64,000 nt of DNA from Atopsyche davidsoni (GCA_022113835.1 JAILWY010000021.1:7006001-7070000), one strand, 5' to 3'; counted from the first letter of the stretch, positions 36,401 to 47,670 are shown. Program-made: numbers and translations. The notes: a model not told the origin generated them from the letters alone.

Positions 36401-39400
36401 TATTTCCTTTTTTAATAAATACCAGCACGTGTGAATATATAATTACAAATAATAATAAAAATACGACGTAGTGCATTACTATATTTTTCATCCGAGTGTC
36501 TTTTCTCTAAAGCAAATGAATCATGATTTGTATAATAAAAAATAAAAGTATCATTTCTTAGAAATCGAGGAGCAAGCGTATATTAAAATATTTCAACATA
36601 AAGGCAATGAAATTAATAAGGCTAATAATAACTATATTTATAACTTAGACATTTGGTGAATATGTAATTTTGACGAATTATTAAGTGAAATAAGGAAACA
36701 ATTAATATTAAAAATAAAAGTGATTTGATGCAACTCAATTATCCTTAAGGAGTAATACTTTTTTTTTTAATATTTCGAAAAGTATGAGATTTAACAATTA
36801 TTTGGGATTAAATAATCCTATAACATGAATAAATTATATATATGAATTATTAGGCCTTTTAGAAAATTTCTTAAACCTGATGTGCTTCAACTTAAAATGT
36901 TGATTAGAATTATATTGATAAAAACCATTAAATTCAACTTTACAAATTAACAGAGTATAAACTTAAAATAAAAATAATATTTTCAGGCTGTGGTGCACGC
37001 AGTGAACTCGAGGCCACATATGATAGAAACCAATAAAACGTTTCAAATAATCCGAAGAGAGTACTACCGTGACTACCCGAATGGCGAGCAGCAGCGGGAA
37101 TACTTGTCATCGTTTGGAGGTCGAGGAGACTTACGAGGTCCTCAGAACAAGAAAAGCGAATGGATCAGCAGCCGGAGTGGAATTGATCCTGTCAATGACT
37201 TCGATAGCAAACCTACCACTAAAGTTAAACGAATGAACGACGGGACTTTGAAAATTCTGTACGGGGCTCGAGGTAAGAGAGGTAACAATTTTGCTTTAGT
37301 TATGAAGTATTTCAACAAAAGATCTACCAATTAATTATTACCAAAGCTTTCCTATTAATATATTACTTGTCATCATCTGATCTAGGATGCACTTATAAAC
37401 AATTGAAAAATAAATAACACAAAATAACATAGCAAATTTTTCCAACGTAAGTAACGATGTTTATAGAAAAGCTTGCTGTCATTCTTATGAACAGTGAGAA
37501 ACAATCTAAAAAAAGTGTAAATACTCTCAAATATAAGGAAGTCATCATGTTTTTGCGTTTGATGAAAATTTTGATTACAAAATGTTTGATTTTATTTATA
37601 TTAATCATTTCATTTATACATATTCTAATTTAAAGCTAAATGTAAATTAATTGGGTTGCTAAAAGTTGTTTGGATTTACATAAAACTCATATTGTGTCAA
37701 CAATAATTATCTTACAGCCTGTTAATAATTTTCTGAATTTTATCTATAGCAAGTGTTTCAAACTTGAAAACTTTTTAGAAGAACCTGACATCGTGTTCCC
37801 GGGTCCAAACTCCGGAGATTCGTTTAAGCTGCCCAAGTTTGACAGTACCGTTGGTCTTTGCGGAGGTAAGACTACCTTCTGCGAGACGACTGACAACTAC
37901 CCTGCTAGTTGGATTACCAATTTGCTTCAGAATTCTGTAAGTACTTATAAGTGCTGAATTGCATTTATATTACTGACTATTCTAAAAACTATGATAAAAA
38001 TATCACATCAAGTGAATACTTTTTAACCTCAAAATTTAACTATCATCGTTATTAAGTGTTTTCTTTTTGAATAACTTGTATTTGACAATCCATCCTAAGT
38101 ATTTATTTCCTCTGTTTACCAAGATCAGATATGATAACCCTTAAAAGAACCTTGAAAGGCCACAAGCACAATCGAAAGCTATTGTAATATTATTATCCAT
38201 TCATATTTATAGGTGACTATTATTACAAATGTGAATATCACCGTACAAACCCTCTCATAACTAAAATCCTTTTGAATTTGGCCGATGTAACTTAAAACGT
38301 AAAATAAAATCAACAAATAGAGAAATATAGTTACTAATTTTAAAATTATACAAATTACTCACAATTAGATATACTATCACACAAGCACAAGAAAGTATTA
38401 GTATTCATAAAATCAAAGCGATAAAACTATTTGAGGGTTTATAGAAAGTCGACAATGTAATGTGTAATTTTGTAATTCCACGATAAGGGGTTTTTTTCAA
38501 ATTAATTTAATGTGAGTGACATATTTTCCAGCGGAAATAAGAAAACTTATTAACACGATAGATTTTAGATTTTAATGAGTCAAAGCAAATCAGAATTTCA
38601 TTAAAATACTATCAATTTTGGTTTCAGGTAAATGAGTTCCGTGATTTACAAGGAGTGGATGAACTCACCGAAGTCGCTGTCGGAGAGAGGATTGATACTG
38701 GAAATAACATCTCACTCTGCAAGTCAGAAGAAACAGTATGTCACCTTGTTATATTAAACACACACTTTCACAAATTAATAGCTAATATCTGATTACTTAT
38801 TTTTGCTTTAGAGTACTAATTTAAATAAATATATTATTTTTCAGTTGGTGTTCCCAAAAGCAGCACAAAACAAAGAAGAAAGATGGCTTTTTATTGTCAA
38901 CCAGCCTAATTATGAGCAGGGTGTCCGCATTGAAAAATGCAAGTAAGTAGAAGATTATTTTTTATTGTTGTAGTAACATTAAAAAATCAAAGCAAATTCT
39001 TGTTGTTACAATATTCATCTTTGCATCATAGATCAATGTTAAATTCCATTCATATAATTAAATAAAATTTTACAGTTTTTTTTAAATATATATTTGAATG
39101 ATGATAATAATCTATTGTTGTTGAATTCATTGAATTAATCTTCAAAGGAAAAAGTTTATCATAGTTAGATTTATGAGTACTTAGGGATATTTTAGGGTCT
39201 TACTTTTCGAAATACTGAACATAAGCAATTGTATTAAAAATGTGAACGAAACTAAAAACTAATGCAATACTTTGGTGGTTTTCACTAACCTTTATTTTAG
39301 ATTCTTTTTATATTTTTGTATTTCTTTACCATAGATTTTGGTAATTCAGCTTAGCAAGTATAGTGTTGATATTTTTCTGTCTGTCATATCAGAAACACCT

Positions 39401-39752
39401 TTATTATTTCTAAATGCCTGCGATTCCTAAAATCTAGTATTTATATCACAAAAATGCATCTAATTACTTATTTCTTTATATTTTCAGAGAGGATGGCGTT
39501 GAATGTGAATTCAGTAGTAGCTTTCCAAACGGTTACAAAACCTTCTGTCAGCAAAAATACATTTATAGAAAAATGTTAGCAATAAACAACGAAGCAGGAG
39601 AGCCTTACACGGATTACTTCCGTCTTCCAAGTTGCTGTAGCTGCACAGTAGTGGAAGTCGGGAATCCCCTATCAGGATTCCTTGATAACAAAAAGAGTCC
39701 AGTGAGGAAAAGGAGTACTCGAGCAAGAAATACTAACTTAAAAAACTATTGA
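27389..39752 (+). CDS. spz: Spaetzle-like Toll ligand precursor, six coding exons
   Basis: Secreted cystine-knot cytokine precursor; in insects, proteolytically activated Spaetzle binds Toll in immunity and development (family knowledge). Joining exons 27389-27421, 36987-37272, 37779-37936, 38628-38735, 38845-38942 and 39488-39752 gives 948 nt, or 315 residues plus TGA, and every splice phase matches. Residues 1 to about 19 form a hydrophobic signal peptide split by intron 1. The prodomain includes C134 and C141 in an LCGG...FCE...NYP stretch typical of the family. A probable activation cut lies after R180 (VGER/IDTG), nine residues before C190. The C-terminal domain has seven cysteines (C190, C227, C234, C248, C277, C278, C280), with the hallmark SCCSC at 276-280. 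The mature part would be about 135 residues, including a basic tail with KK and RKR near 296-303. The start is chosen because CAAAATG fits insect start context and is followed by a signal peptide. Other Spaetzle paralogues are possible, but the prodomain motif and length fit spz1 best. Confidence 0.93.
32136..32275 (-). CDS. Candidate last exon of a CAP/antigen-5-like protein
   Basis: On the minus strand, codons GGTCLATGLAP, then SVTHFVCNYANNEAPDRPLC and KLSGNR end in TAA at 32136-32138. The HFVCNYA...P.C pattern resembles the C-terminal CAP signature (F/Y-V-C-N-Y), preceded by a cysteine as in family members; CAP proteins are secreted and Cys-rich. Acceptors TTTATCAG and TTTCATCAG lie upstream (near 32286 and 32262), both giving phase 1. 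Codon use is clearly unlike AT-rich intron. No other CAP exon was found in intron 1 of spz, so it may be an isolated or decayed fragment. The match rests on one motif. Confidence 0.4.
33170..33240 (+). repeat. Degenerate LINE-tail-like repeat
   Basis: A T-run followed by ATAAGATGG, then AAATGGGTTGCC, then GCCTGATCCTCAGGTGGTAAG resembles the very common lepidopteran repeat segment in which ATGGG...CCTGATGGTAAG follows a T-rich tract. The resemblance is from memory of the repeat style. It is one of the reasons to suspect Lepidoptera. Confidence 0.45.
33560..33890 (-). repeat. GC-richer decayed repeat in spz intron 1
   Basis: All frames carry stops, yet base composition differs sharply from the flanks. 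On the minus strand it ends with ACACCAATAAACCAAAATAAC, like the 3' end of a retroposed transcript. A short open stretch (LGHFFDAIC) was considered as a CAP motif and rejected. Probably the 3' part of a non-LTR element. Confidence 0.35.
34255..34345 (-). other. Exon-like coding-style block in spz intron 1
   Basis: On the minus strand a frame reads NRNSPGTCRLANAYELIKKV, then LGRWAGL and a stop, with a possible donor (AAAAAG/GTATTA) inside. Composition is protein-like and GC-richer than the flanks. It could be a mobile-element fragment or a small exon; function unknown. Confidence 0.25.
36067..36088. other. 22-base perfect palindrome followed by a T-run
   Basis: AGATGAGCCAATTGG then CTCATCT is its own reverse complement over 22 bases (36067-36088) and is followed by a run of eight T. 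It looks like a terminator hairpin, but in an insect intron this is not expected to act as one. Located about 0.9 kb upstream of spz exon 2. Confidence 0.8.
36987..37272 (+). CDS. spz: spz coding exon 2 (end of signal peptide and prodomain)
   Basis: The acceptor is TTTTCAG and the donor is AG/GTAAGA; the exon enters in phase 0 and leaves in phase 1. It codes residues 12-106 of a charged, Arg/Gly-rich prodomain with no cysteine. A second in-phase donor (AG/GTAACA) lies nine bases downstream at 37282 and would add Gly-Lys-Arg. The reading frame runs open into the intron to 37334, but that tail is not coding in the joined model. Confidence 0.9.
37779..37936 (+). CDS. spz: spz coding exon 3 (prodomain cysteine motif)
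   Basis: The acceptor CTTTTTAG precedes two bases that complete a Glu codon. The donor is TCT/GTAAGT, phase 0. It codes residues 107-159, including EPDIVFPGP, then LCGG and TFCE, then the NYP motif. This paired-cysteine stretch is the best-conserved part of Spaetzle prodomains. Confidence 0.92.
38628..38735 (+). CDS. spz: spz coding exon 4 (activation site)
   Basis: The acceptor GTTTCAG and donor ACA/GTATGT flank a phase 0 exon of 36 codons (residues 160-195). It holds the probable activation cleavage site VGER/IDTG and the first knot cysteine, C190. Nine residues separate the cut from that cysteine, which is the spacing known for the Drosophila protein. Confidence 0.9.
38845..38942 (+). CDS. 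spz: spz coding exon 5 (cystine-knot strands)
   Basis: The acceptor TTTTTCAG and donor AA/GTAAGT give phase 0 in and phase 2 out. It codes residues 196-227 plus two bases of the next codon. Landmarks are VFPK, then RWLFIVN, then an EKC motif with C227, matching the beta-strand region of the Spaetzle knot. Confidence 0.92.
39488..39752 (+). CDS. spz: spz coding exon 6 (end of cystine knot, basic tail, stop)
   Basis: The acceptor TATTTTCAG is followed by one base completing Lys228. The exon codes residues 229-315 and ends in TGA at 39750-39752. It carries C234, C248 and the SCCSC cluster (C277, C278, C280). After the last cysteine come 35 more residues, rich in Lys, Arg and Asn, longer than I recall for the Drosophila domain. 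Confidence 0.93.
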
Positions 39753-41660
39753 AAACTTCCATGCTACATATTACAGAGGAAAAGATTAATGTTATGTAAC
39801 AAATAGTAACAAAAAAGTTTGATATATATAATGAAGTATAAAGTGATTTGCTTCTTTTGACATATTACCGGTAATACTAAGAAAGCACCTTTCATCTCTA
39901 TAACAATGGCAGAAAGGCGAACCGACATACAATAACTGAGTACAAATTGTTTGTGAAAGTAATAAAATTCAGAGGTTATCAATTTTCATTGATGTGCTTG
40001 TACAGTAGTTAAAAATCACTATCTTACAGTTTGGAGAAACGAGATCCAGATATAGGAAAAAATTATTAAGACTGTGTCAGTAAGTCGATATGACATTTTA
40101 CTGACTATGTCAGATTGCATTTATTCATGTTGAGTATTAATAAAATGAGTAACTAGCCATAATCAATGTAAATATTACAATGCAATTAAATTTTTTGTAT
40201 TGTAATTGATTTCTATCTAAACCATCTTACTTTTACTGGTAGGTTTAGTTTTATTATATTTTGTAAGTTGTATTTAGTATTGTTTTTTAACACCAATTTC
40301 AGTTGTTTAAGTAATTCACTTGTCTGGACTCAGATTTAGGTTAAAATGAATAATTCAGTCATAAATTTAATATTTTTTATCTACTTTGAATTGAAAGCAA
40401 TAGTGAAAATAAGTCTTCGTTTTTTTAATCAAAGTAGTAAAGTACCTTACACATAGTTTTTAAAAGTAAACAATCCTAAAAAATAATATTTTGTTAAATA
40501 TTAACACATGGACGTCGGGTCAATTTTACAGCTACGTAAAAAAATAGGAGATCTTTAATTTTATAAAATTCTTGTCAAGAAGGTATCCAACATTTATGCT
40601 ATAATTGATTTCAAATGAAAAACATTAGAAAAAATAATAATAACTAATTTCAATAGAAATTGAGGTCAAAACTGAAAGATCTACAAAATTTCATCTGGAG
40701 TTCATCAAATTGAACCGATAAATTCATCAACATCAACTCTGTCATCGTAAATCATGTGATAAACTGAGAAAGAAGCTACGTATGTAAAATTTTATACTAT
40801 TTGTTTTTTTAATTATTGTGCTTTTACTACCGAAAATCAACATATGGAAATGCGTATATTCGCCGAGCTGTATAAATCAAAATAGGTTTTTATGCTCACC
40901 CTACAGTCCATTTGTTGATACTTATATCATTATAGTTGAGAATCCTACTCTAAAAGTATCTTCTTCAAAAAATCACAATTTGTATTTTTTCAAATATTTA
41001 AGACAATATTTATTATACAAAATGATTTTGAAAACACGAACATAGATTTTAGATTGTAAATATTTTCAATGTAAACTTATTAACAGTCCAAAGCTTTTTA
41101 GATTGTGCTAGTTATGCAATACATTTGTTCACTATTAATATGACAATTTGTTCATAGGAACTTCATACTAGTTTATTGGCGCAATCAAAATTTGCTTACC
41201 CCATAATTTATTTCATCAATATATGCATTTCTCTCATAATTTATGTAAAATATTTTTAAGTAATATAACTATTTTTACTTATTGAGCTGTACTATTAGAT
41301 TAAGATTATTTAAGTTATATTTAAGTTTAGGGCTTCTATTGCATTGTATAAAAGTGTCTTCCTACAAACCTAACCTCAAATGATAAAATTTAATCAGGGG
41401 TGAATCACATTGGTTCGGTTATAGTTTATGCCATATAATAAACTCTTTAATTTGTGAAGATTAGTGGTGCAAGTTGCAAATAAATTCATATAAAGCCATA
41501 ATCTGTGCATCTCTGAAAAAAACAATGATATTTGAGTGTCACGGCTAAAAAATCCATGTAGATCTAAATACTTCTTTTTGTGATTCTTAAAACTAATTCT
41601 TTAGGGCTAAAACATTAATCATATTGCATTTATAACTCGGCAAGCCATTTTCAATAAAAC
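39753..41660 (+). other. spz 3' UTR candidates and downstream AT-rich DNA
   Basis: Possible polyadenylation signals AATAAA occur at 39961-39966, 40139-40144 and 41653-41658. The first would give a 3' UTR of about 230 bases. The sequence cannot say which is used. No coding signal is seen before the minus-strand exon that ends at 41773. Confidence 0.45.
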
Positions 41661-41772
41661 AATTATTTTAATTTGAAATTACTACATACATGATAATTTA
41701 AAGTCAGATAAATCAGTGAAATATTATTAAAAAAAAACATCATCTTTTAATTTATACAGTTTTTGATTGTTA

Positions 41773-41941
41773 TTAGATTTTAGCCCTTTTTTGAAAGATA
41801 TGTGTACCATCTGATAAATCAGCTACAAAACCTTTAATTGTATATCCTCCCAGCTCACCCAACGACAGATGTACTTGACAAATAGTTTTTAAAACACAAT
41901 TTATACCGATGTGAAGATTTAGTGCTTTTTCAGCGCCAATG
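41773..41941 (-). CDS. Terminal exon, weakly porphobilinogen deaminase-like
   Basis: On the minus strand, the strong acceptor CTTTTCAG is followed by one base and 55 open codons ending in TAA at 41773-41775. It reads IGAEKALNLHIGINCVLKTI and later GYTIKGFVADLSDGTHIFQK. The pattern AE-K/R-A...H-I/L..xxC followed by KGFVA..DG resembles domain 3 of porphobilinogen deaminase (haem synthesis), where an AER...GGC motif carries the cofactor cysteine. Here GGCS is replaced by INCV, so it may be a diverged paralogue, a pseudogene or something else. It joins the exon at 42432-42507 through a Cys codon. Confidence 0.5.
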
Positions 41942-42431
41942 CTGAAAAGTCTATACATCATGATCACAATAAACACACCAGAAATATTATTTTTGTTTAT
42001 TTAATAAGCAGTATGCAGAAAAATAATTCATTGATATTTTACCATATATTGTTGAAAAAAAAAAGATTCCATACACAAGAAGTCATGCAAAGATCATAAT
42101 TTATTATTATACATATATGATCTCATCAGACCTGATACAAACAAAACCACTTGAATCATACAGTTTTGAGAGTATTTCAATATTTTTTTTTAATAAAAAG
42201 GAATATACTATGTTTGTTGCTAAATACAAAGTTGGGTTATGGTTTATTGTTACCAGCGTATTAATTGTCCATAAAGACTGATGACTGATCTGTGCAAGGT
42301 GTATTTTGTTCACATACCAATTTTAATAAGGGATCAGAGGTGTCTTCTCATTTCTAATAAATGTTTAATTAAGACGTTCACATCTATTTTGGCCCGTGTA
42401 AAGGTGTCTTTAAAAGACTCACTAGTGTTAC

Positions 42432-42507
42432 CATAGGCCATAGGTGTTAAATACTTGAGAAAATGTCTTATGTGGTTGATGAAGCTCAATGTTAATCTTT
42501 GGAAGAT
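42432..42507 (-). CDS. Penultimate exon of the same minus-strand gene
   Basis: On the minus strand, acceptor GTATAG is followed by two bases, 24 open codons (LPKINIELHQPHKTFSQVFN, then TYGL) and TG, then the donor GTAACA. Phase 2 out joins the next exon's leading C to make TGC (Cys). The phase match and the open frames on both sides are the evidence that both are exons. The polypyrimidine tract is weak. No further upstream exon was established. Confidence 0.45.
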
Positions 42508-43026
42508 CTATACATTCAATTTTAATGAAACGTTGATGTTAAACACTGAATTGAGAATATAAGCCCCCAATAATGAACTTAAAGATATTTGATTGACGAA
42601 GTAATAATACAATACTTATATTCTTTATATATCCTTATTTTTTAAAAAGAAGACACTTTGTAATTCTTGTTAAGCTATAAAGCTTATTTATTTTAGACGT
42701 TCCAATCTCTACATGTTAATCGTATACATTTAAGGAACAATATTGATTTCTTTAGATATATTATAGAATGTCTAGTGAATATTAAGTACACATACATTTC
42801 CCCATCATTAGATTTTAATGATGTATTTTTAAATCCTATTTTATAGTATTTCAATGATGTGAAGTGTGCCAAAGTCATAATCTATTTAGTATTTATTCTG
42901 ATAGCTGAAATGCTTTAGTCATTTTGTAAAAATTGCTATATAGGCTCAAAACAAGTAGTTGAGTATAAAACAATACTTAAAAATTTGTATTAAGTTATTA
43001 AATTTCTTGGTGGTTTTTAAAAATAA

Positions 43027-43121
43027 ATGTGGGAAACTACGAAAGCCATTGTGAGCATAATTAGGAGATATCGAAGATTGGTACAGAAGGGTGTTAAAGG
43101 AAAGGGCTTTTTATCCTCAAG
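43027..43121 (+). CDS. Candidate first exon of an unknown plus-strand gene
   Basis: ATG opens MWETTKAIVSIIRRYRRLVQ then KGVKGKGFLSS and ends at a donor CAAG/GTGTGT in phase 2. The peptide is basic and helix-prone. The reverse strand is also open over this block (KKPFPLTPFCTNLRYLLIML), so strand is uncertain. The nearest acceptor with matching phase (near 43843) leads straight into a stop. It may be a repeat or a decayed exon. Confidence 0.3.
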
Positions 43122-43906
43122 GTGTGTTTGAATAATTTCATTTTATATTGTTATACAAATTGTATGTTCACTCTCATTTCCATCCACCCGCCTCAAAGAG
43201 TCAGGTCTGAAAGATTGTAAGCATATGCTTTTAATTTTTCCTTTATGCTCTCGTATCTTTTATTTAAAATTCACCCACAAGTCAATTCAACTTTAAACAT
43301 TAAGCACTATTATGATTTCAAAGGAATAAACTTGACTTTGGCGTGTTTTGAGTACTTTTCAAAATTAACTGTTGCATACAAATATATAAATATTGAGATT
43401 TTATATGAAATTGAACTATTTCAAATATCTATATATGTAAAAGAGCTGTTATAACACTGTGTGATTGAAAAAAAATGGAAAGCAAACGGATTATTTTATA
43501 ATTATTGTCATTATGATAAGAATGTTTATATTTATAAAAAGTGTATGGTTCATAAGATATGATTTAAAGTAGCTTAAGTAAGGTAGAATAATAGTCTATC
43601 TTATAAATTTGTTGATTTATCTAAAATTCGTTATAAAATAATGCTGGGAAAAAATATCATTTTTTATTTAAAACTAAGTTAAGTTCAAACGATAATACAA
43701 AATGCAAATGCAAATGTTAGCGTTATTATTGTAAAGCAGAATTCGTATGTTCATGTATCCAATTCAGTTACAGCAAACTTTCTGAGTTTGATGTGTGATT
43801 CTGAATTTTTATAGCTGAACTTGGATACTGTGTTATATTTCAGGTAAATAAGGCGGATATCGTCCAAAAATAATGCTTGTTACCCAAGATGTCTTCACAT
43901 ATAACG

Positions 43907-44074
43907 AGTAACACATGTCATACTTTCACTATTACAGGTCTAGATCAAGGATCTAATCTCATATGCACTAATATGTTAGGATCAAAGGTCACATGGTTTC
44001 CTGCATTAAAGGCCAAACAAAATATGAAGGTCATCCATACTTTATTCTATCTTATTAACATAACTTCAAGATAA
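43907..44074 (+). other. Coding-style block, strand unclear
   Basis: On the plus strand an acceptor-like CTATTACAG (43929-43937) is followed by LDQGSNLICTNMLGSKVTWF and an open frame to a TAA at 44072. On the minus strand the acceptor CTTTAATGCAG is followed by NHVTFDPNILVHMRLDP and a stop. Both look partly protein-like. It may be a decayed exon of the neighbouring minus-strand gene. Confidence 0.25.
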
Positions 44075-44591
44075 TTTGTGTTCTTATAAAAACTGAGTGT
44101 CTTGAATTTTAAATTGAAAACAATGAAGGACTGCGTGCGGTTTTCATTCTGGAAATCCTTGAAAGTTAACAATTGATTATGTAATAGTTTAGTCAATGAA
44201 AAATTGAAAAATTGTATTTTCGTACATCTCATGAAGTGTACATATTCAAGTGTTTTACATAACCTGTTCATGCAAATTGTGTCTTTACTCATCATATAGT
44301 ATAATTTTAATAGTCATGTAAAAAACTCAAGTCTCTACTGTAATATTACCTATTGAATTATTATCATGTTAATGAACGTGATATTAATTTATATTTTTAT
44401 TGTTATTTTAGAACACATAATTGCTTTATTTTTTATATGTAAAATTATCTTATGTTTTGCCTTTTATCTGTTAGGTTTTTTTTATCATTTCTATGAATAT
44501 TTCTTGGGAAATAAAATATTTTGAACGCATTTATTTTATCATTTCTCTCATAATATGTTAAATAATTAAAGAATAAGAAAGAGTGGTTAAC

Positions 44592-44606
44592 TAGTAGTAG
44601 TATATA

Positions 44607-44638
<32 letters not shown>

Positions 44639-44660
44639 AATTATTATTATTATTATTTTT
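44592..44660. repeat. Compound microsatellite (TAG)n(TA)n(TAA)n(TTA)n
   Basis: TAG repeats pass into about twelve TA units, then TAA repeats, then TTA repeats. The TAA and TTA blocks are self-complementary, so the array can fold into a hairpin. Confidence 0.9.
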
Positions 44661-47640
44661 TGTTGTTATTTAAACATGCAAAGATGATTTAGGGTATGTG
44701 AGAAATGTAGATTTCATGATTTTATTAATGCATAACAAATATATTTCATACAGTCAATTTCGATCTTCGTCACTTCCACCTAGGGAGAATTTTCTATCCT
44801 AAACAAGCTATAACTTTCAACCCTTTCAGGACCTTTGATAAGTAACACTAGTTTCGGAAACTGGAAAATATATAGTCTTTTTCCGGAAGAATATTTTTGT
44901 GTGTACGCAGTAAGTTAAAAAAAATACCCCATTGTTTTTGGCTTAAAATACGACCCCAGCGATGAAAGAATCTGGCAAAAGCAGACCTATAATTTCTACC
45001 AAATCGCAGCTCTGTGGGAGTCATTTACCAAAATCTCCCATACTGTTGGCAGAGTTTTTCTCAATTTATTATCTGCTTTGAATTTTTTTACTACATTTTT
45101 TTCCCTTTATCGAGAATTCATGACGTATAATTGAAGCTGAATATAAAACTTTGTTCCAGATTTTATACAGATCGTCAGTTTTCATTGAGATTTTTTAAGC
45201 CAGAAGACTGTTGAAATTAATTAATTAGCTCTATTTTACTTATGGAATGAATAGATAATTGGTTCTCAAATATAACTATGAGATAATACTTAATTTTTTC
45301 TACGACTTCGGTGGTATAAGAACCCGGACCCCACGACTTTTGCGAAGTAGCACATAATTAATTGAGCCAGGGTGCCATTGCTACTGAGTTTTTTCGACGA
45401 TTTGTGTGTAAATTGGTTACTTATACTCAATAAAAAAAATTCATTTAAAGATTTGACTTAAACACTCAATGATATTTGTATATATATATGCAATTAATGA
45501 TTAAAATAAATGATTATTTAAAAAAAAAATAAAATTTAAAAACATATCACATCTAATGTGAAACTACTCGAATGAAATTTCACGTAAATTTATTACCAGT
45601 AAAAAGTAAAATTTAATAAAAAAAATATATGATAGTTTTAAATGTGAATTCTTGCCCGCCATCACTGAATTTTCATAAAAAAATTCTCCTTTATCACTTG
45701 CAAAATTCCTTAAATCTATTAAAAATTTTAGCCTGAAACTTTTCCTAGCTATGTACATTTAAATTTTAAAAGCAAAAGAGTATGCCGATATTTGGATAAA
45801 GTCCGTTCATATATACTTTAGTTTAAATTAATATTCTTGGTCTAGTTTACATAAAATTCACATTTTTGGTGAATTGCTGGATTTATAGAAAATCCTTAAA
45901 TAAAGCTTGGAATTCAATTACCAGCCAATTCTTGTCTAAATAAATCTTAAAGTAATAGATCTTACTTTAAAACTAACTTTAATCAGCATTTTACTATCGT
46001 TTATATTGACTACGTCACAGAATATTTTTTCTTCAGTATAAAATAATTTAATGCTATTCCCTTTTTTTTTAAATAGTCGCTTAAAATAATGATAACTTAT
46101 TTTCAGTAATCATTCTAAGTTGCGTATTTTTTGCTCAGTTGTAATAAATTAGTAATCATTTTTTATTTTATTTGGTAGGAAAATTATAAATTCACAACTT
46201 TAAAATACTCGATATACTTACATAAATATACATATCAACATAATTATAATGAGCTGGTTTATTTATGAAACCAGTAATTTTTTTTTAATAAATATCACCC
46301 AAATTAAAAGTATAATACATTAGTTTGTTGAATTTTTATTTTAGCTGTAATTTTGTTTGAGAAATTAATGAATTATTTGATTAATGTTCATGTCACTATT
46401 AAATATATGGTTTTTATTTCTGTCGAATGTTAGTAACAAGTAACGAATATTTCTTACTTATTCATCTGTTTGAGTAAGACTGATGAGTTAAGATATCAAA
46501 AGCTTTTATAATAATTTAACGCTCCATTTTCTCATGATGAATATTAACATAAATTTGACATTAATAAAAAAGCAAATAGATCTATTTTATAGAGGAATAT
46601 TATGTTGTTAAAATGGCATTGAATACATCTTATATATACCTTTGTTAGAAGGTGTTTGATTAGATGAAATTAATTAGAATTATCCTAGGTCTCATGCTCA
46701 TTATCTCAACAATTCAACTGACTCTCATTATTCTTAACCTTCAGTCGTCATTCATCTATATCAGAAGGAAGACCTTCTGACGTATTATACCCTCATAATC
46801 CCTAATTACATTGTACCACATCAGACCGAATCTTTTCACTTCCCTAATCAAATAAATGATAGGTCGATTACTCGTTAATTTTCAAGCTGAAAAGTTAGAT
46901 AAATGTTTTAAGTTTATGTTGAACGTATAAAAAACAGGTAAACGACGAAAAAAACCTTTTTTTACCAAACGTGGGATAAAAGTAAAATTATTTTCGGAGT
47001 ACTACAGTGGGGAAAAGAAGTAAGTCAACAGGTTATAATTTTCAAGACATATGGGCTCGTACGCAATAAACTATTCATACCTCCCTGAATTCTACCTAAA
47101 AACACAGTTAAATCAAATATATAACCATAGTTTTATTAATAATATTTTAGCTCAAAAGTTTGATAAACACATGGTTTAGATTGTAGAAAACTTAAAACAA
47201 TTTATTGTAATTATTGCTATCTTAAACGTATCCACATGAAAAATAGTTTGTCTTTTAAGCTTTTTATCCAATTGGCTAATGAATTATATTTGTTGTATTG
47301 TTATAATATTATATATTCAATTATTTCTATAAAATATAACTATGACAGACTAACTCGATTTTTTATAAAAACAATATTTTTATTTAACATTTGTAGCACT
47401 ACATTGCTAATTTAAAAATAAAAATACATATTACACCCTAGACCAAAGTAAAAAAACTTATTTAAAAAATAAACCTTGTGTGTAACCATTTTAAATAGGT
47501 TTAATTTACACTTTGAAAAAAAAATTGTTTTCCTTTTTTCAGTGTTAAAATGTAAAATATATATATACTGCAATATTCGAATATAACCAACCTTCTTATC
47601 ATATTAAATTTATGAAATTTAAAAAAAAAAAAAGTTTTTT
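44661..47640. other. AT-rich DNA with one tRNA-like remnant
   Basis: No accepted exon. It holds a tRNA-like segment (45308-45380) and an 8-base-arm hairpin TCAGAAGG/CCTTCTGA (46761-46780). Otherwise AT-rich. Confidence 0.5.
45308..45380 (-). repeat. tRNA-like sequence, probable SINE head or tRNA pseudogene
   Basis: On the minus strand, TGGCTCAATTAATTATGTGC resembles a pol III A box and D arm. An anticodon-like CTACTTCGCAAAAGT follows, then GGGGTCCGGGTTCTTATACC resembling the T arm and B box. The B box departs from GGTTCGAATCC at key bases, so a working tRNA is unlikely. Related tRNA-derived SINE heads are common in insects. Confidence 0.4.
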
Positions 47641-47670
47641 TATTTATTTTTTGCAGAAAATGTTCATTTT

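Larger units (their letters stand above)
27422..36986 (+). other. spz: spz intron 1 (9.6 kb)
   Basis: A phase 0 intron from GTACGT to TTTTCAG. The first 350 bases are GC- and CpG-richer than the rest and could be regulatory. Deeper it holds a CAP-like minus-strand exon (32136-32275), a LINE-tail-like segment (33170-33240), a GC-richer repeat island (33560-33890), an exon-like minus-strand block (34255-34345) and a 22-base perfect palindrome (36067-36088). The remainder is AT-rich with nothing recognised. Confidence 0.85.

Noticed and set aside
36990..37334. A 114-residue uninterrupted ORF read straight through
   Set aside because: Its last part (after 37272) is intron 2 of spz; the donor AG/GTAAGA and the next exon's phase show the true end.
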